Source of the DNA: SG8-30 sp963710135 | GTDB taxonomy: Bacteria > Pseudomonadota > Gammaproteobacteria > Steroidobacterales > Steroidobacteraceae | DNA: 64,000 bases | NCBI GenBank assembly: GCA_963710135.1 | Contig: CAVPYY010000006.1 | Span: 1-64,000, forward strand | Reading direction: 5' to 3' | Shown: positions 62,437-64,000 of the stretch, in pieces | How positions within the stretch are numbered: the first letter of the stretch is position 1 | How the letters are laid out: each line of letters starts with the position of its first letter | Position numbers and translations under genes: made by a program | Notes under the pieces: generated by a model | The model's input: only the letters and a program-made list of their open reading frames with translations | The model's database searches: none | Told to the model about the DNA's origin: nothing

Positions 62437-63365
62437 GCCGGCAACGCGGCGTCGCGCTGATCACCGCGGTGGTGCTGGTCGCCATCGCCACGGTGCTGTC
62501 GGCGCGCATCGGCACCGAGGCGGCGCTCGACCTGCGCCGCACCGGCGGCATCGGCGCGCTCAACCAGGGATTCGAGGTTGCCCTCGGCGCGGAGGCCTGG
62601 GCCTCGCAGATCCTCGCCGACGACCTGCGCGATTCGCCTGATTCCGATGACCTGTCGGAGAACTGGGCGCAACCCATTCCGCCGCTGCCGATCGATGGCG
62701 GCACCATCCAGGGTGGCCTGGAGGATATGCAGGGCCGTTTCAACATCAACACGCTTGTGAAGGGCGACGGCACGGTCGACGACAACAGCGTCGAGCGTTT
62801 CCGTACCCTGCTGTCGCTCGCGGGGGTCGATCCCCGCTGGGCCGGGATGCTCGCGGACTGGATGGATGCCGACACCATCGACCGCTTTCCGGACGGTGCC
62901 GAGGACGGCGTGTATATCGGCCAGTCGCCGCCCTATCGGACCGCGAACGGCGCGGTGGCGACCACCAGCGAGATGCTGGCGCTGCCCGGCTTCACGCTCG
63001 AGGACTACACGCGCATCCAGCCGCACATCGCGGCGCTGCCGGTCGGCGTCAGGCGGGTCAACCTGTGCACGGCGACACCGTTGGTGCTCGCCGCCCTGAC
63101 CCAGGAGGTGTCGGCGTTCAGCGACGCGGAGTCGCTGGTGCGCAACCGTCAGGATGGCTGTTTCCCGACCATCGAGGATGTTCGGGCGACCCTCGACGAT
63201 GACGCCTTCCAGGCCATCGCCGGCTCGATCGGCCAGACTTCGAACTGGTTCCGCGCCACGTCGATTGTCAGTATTGGCACCTCGCAGCTCACCCTGTACA
63301 GTCTGCTCGAACGCAACAGTGCGGGCGGCGTTCGAGCCGTGTTGCGCTCCGTCGGGACCGAGTGA
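62433..63365 (+). CDS. gspK: Type II secretion minor pseudopilin GspK
   Basis: The 310-residue tip protein has the site RQRG-VALITAVVLVAIATVL without the usual Glu at +5, as expected for GspK. The large alpha domain is present (ADDLRDSPDSDDLSENWAQP, LEDMQGRFNINTLVKGDGTV with the metal region, MLADWMDADTI, EMLALPGFTLEDYTRIQPHI). The ATG overlaps the gspJ stop. Confidence 0.95.
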   Translation: MSRQRGVALITAVVLVAIATVLSARIGTEAALDLRRTGGIGALNQGFEVALGAEAWASQILADDLRDSPDSDDLSENWAQPIPPLPIDGGTIQGGLEDMQGRFNINTLVKGDGTVDDNSVERFRTLLSLAGVDPRWAGMLADWMDADTIDRFPDGAEDGVYIGQSPPYRTANGAVATTSEMLALPGFTLEDYTRIQPHIAALPVGVRRVNLCTATPLVLAALTQEVSAFSDAESLVRNRQDGCFPTIEDVRATLDDDAFQAIAGSIGQTSNWFRATSIVSIGTSQLTLYSLLERNSAGGVRAVLRSVGTE

Positions 63366-63368
63366 TTC

Positions 63369-64000
63369 ATGACCCAGTATCTCGTCATCAGGCTCGCCGA
63401 GCCCGTCTCGTGGGTAATCGTCGACGAAACCGGCGCCCGCCTGGGTCCGGTGTCGACCGGCACCCTGGAGGACGCCGCACCGCTCGCCGCCGAGCGGCGC
63501 GTCATCGCCCTCGCGCCGGGCCCCGACATCCTGCTCGCCGAGCCGGAGTTGCCGGCCAGGACCGGCGCGCGGCTGGCGCAGGTCGTGCCCTTCGCGCTGG
63601 AGGAATCGCTCGCGGGCGATGTGGAGGCGATGCACTTCGCGGTCGGCCGCACCCGGGCCGACGGCAGGACACCGGTGGCCGGCGCCGAGCACGCGCGCAT
63701 GGAGCAATGGCTCAGCGCCTTTGCGGCGGCCGGGCTGGCGCCCGAGTCGCTGTTGCCGGAAACCCTGTGCCTGCCCGAAAACCCCGCCAAGACCGTCGCC
63801 GTGCTGGAGTCCGGCCAGCTGTTCGTGCGCGCGCCAGGCCAGTTGCCGGTGGTGCTGGCCGCGGAGCCCCTGACCGAGGCCTTCGCGCTCGCCGGGCTGG
63901 AGGGCGACGACCATCACGTGCAGCTCTATGTGGCCGAGGAAGACTGGAACGAGTGCCGCGACATGGTCGAGGCGCTGCGTGAGGTCACGGGCAGCCTGGA
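63369..64000 (+). CDS. gspL: Type II secretion protein GspL (partial)
   Basis: 210 codons of the cytoplasmic actin-like part of GspL are present and run off the window. It begins MTQYLVIRLAEPVSWVIVDE and includes VVPFALEESLAGDVEAMHFA and LLPETLCLPENPAKTVAVLE. GspL links the ATPase GspE to GspM. The membrane helix and periplasmic domain lie beyond the window. It starts three bases after gspK. Confidence 0.92.
   Translation, partial: MTQYLVIRLAEPVSWVIVDETGARLGPVSTGTLEDAAPLAAERRVIALAPGPDILLAEPELPARTGARLAQVVPFALEESLAGDVEAMHFAVGRTRADGRTPVAGAEHARMEQWLSAFAAAGLAPESLLPETLCLPENPAKTVAVLESGQLFVRAPGQLPVVLAAEPLTEAFALAGLEGDDHHVQLYVAEEDWNECRDMVEALREVTGSL

Overview
The window reads as chromosomal DNA of a high-GC (about two-thirds G+C by eye), non-enteric gammaproteobacterium, probably an aerobic marine or soil type close to Woeseiales, Steroidobacterales or Nevskiales. 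This rests on the System I cytochrome c genes, the fabD-fabG-acpP-fabF-pabB-pabC-mltG-tmk-holB-pilZ order, a general secretion pathway operon, a high-potential iron-sulfur protein, AlkB, and a dif site almost identical to that of E. coli. The genus cannot be fixed from sequence alone. No rRNA, tRNA or CRISPR array was seen.

Layout. 1-2161: a baeRF3 protein cut by the window edge and a DUF2238 membrane protein. 2602-9303: ccmA-B-C-D-E-F-G-H-I, one operon for cytochrome c maturation. 9349-14701: MaoC-like protein, NTP/NDP exchanger, phasin with its terminator, TetR, DUF3422 and MarR. 14727-17394: SlyX, a lipoprotein with a methyltransferase fold, a GNAT enzyme and a class D beta-lactamase. 17505-20366: GtrA, GT2 and ArnT-like GT39, a lipid-linked sugar transfer operon. 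20390-22266: a repeat-built membrane protein and a TPM lipoprotein.

22358-24320 is the replication terminus: a 28-bp dif site, about 1.9 kb of lower-GC DNA with a broken DUF262 gene and a two-gene envelope operon, then a second half-dif. This is the layout of an element integrated by the host XerC/XerD recombinases. MOSC and small membrane protein genes follow.

25338-29736: Rieske-flavodoxin fusion, RDD protein, then heme and electron-transfer genes (SOUL, cytochrome c, cytochrome b, HemG, HiPIP). 29762-33665: gamma-glutamyltransferase, VOC, SDR, AraC. 33779-42148: alkane monooxygenase, haloalkane dehalogenase, a cNMP-binding protein, two MBL-fold enzymes, FAH hydrolase and a TonB receptor, which suggests uptake and breakdown of hydrophobic or halogenated compounds. 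42300-45849: prpBCD (methylcitrate cycle), followed by ArsR. 46569-51451: a small unknown protein, an orphan TIR-like protein, an EEP nuclease or phosphatase, a FadJ-type beta-oxidation enzyme and a cNMP-rhodanese protein. 51466-60157 (minus): the fatty acid, folate and replication cluster. 60328-64000: gspG-H-I-J-K-L, with gspL running off the end.

Quality note. At least fourteen conserved genes or gene segments change frame by one base; thirteen of the shifts fit a single inserted base and one a deleted base. Most are probably consensus errors in the assembly, so the affected genes are given as whole spans with the break point stated.
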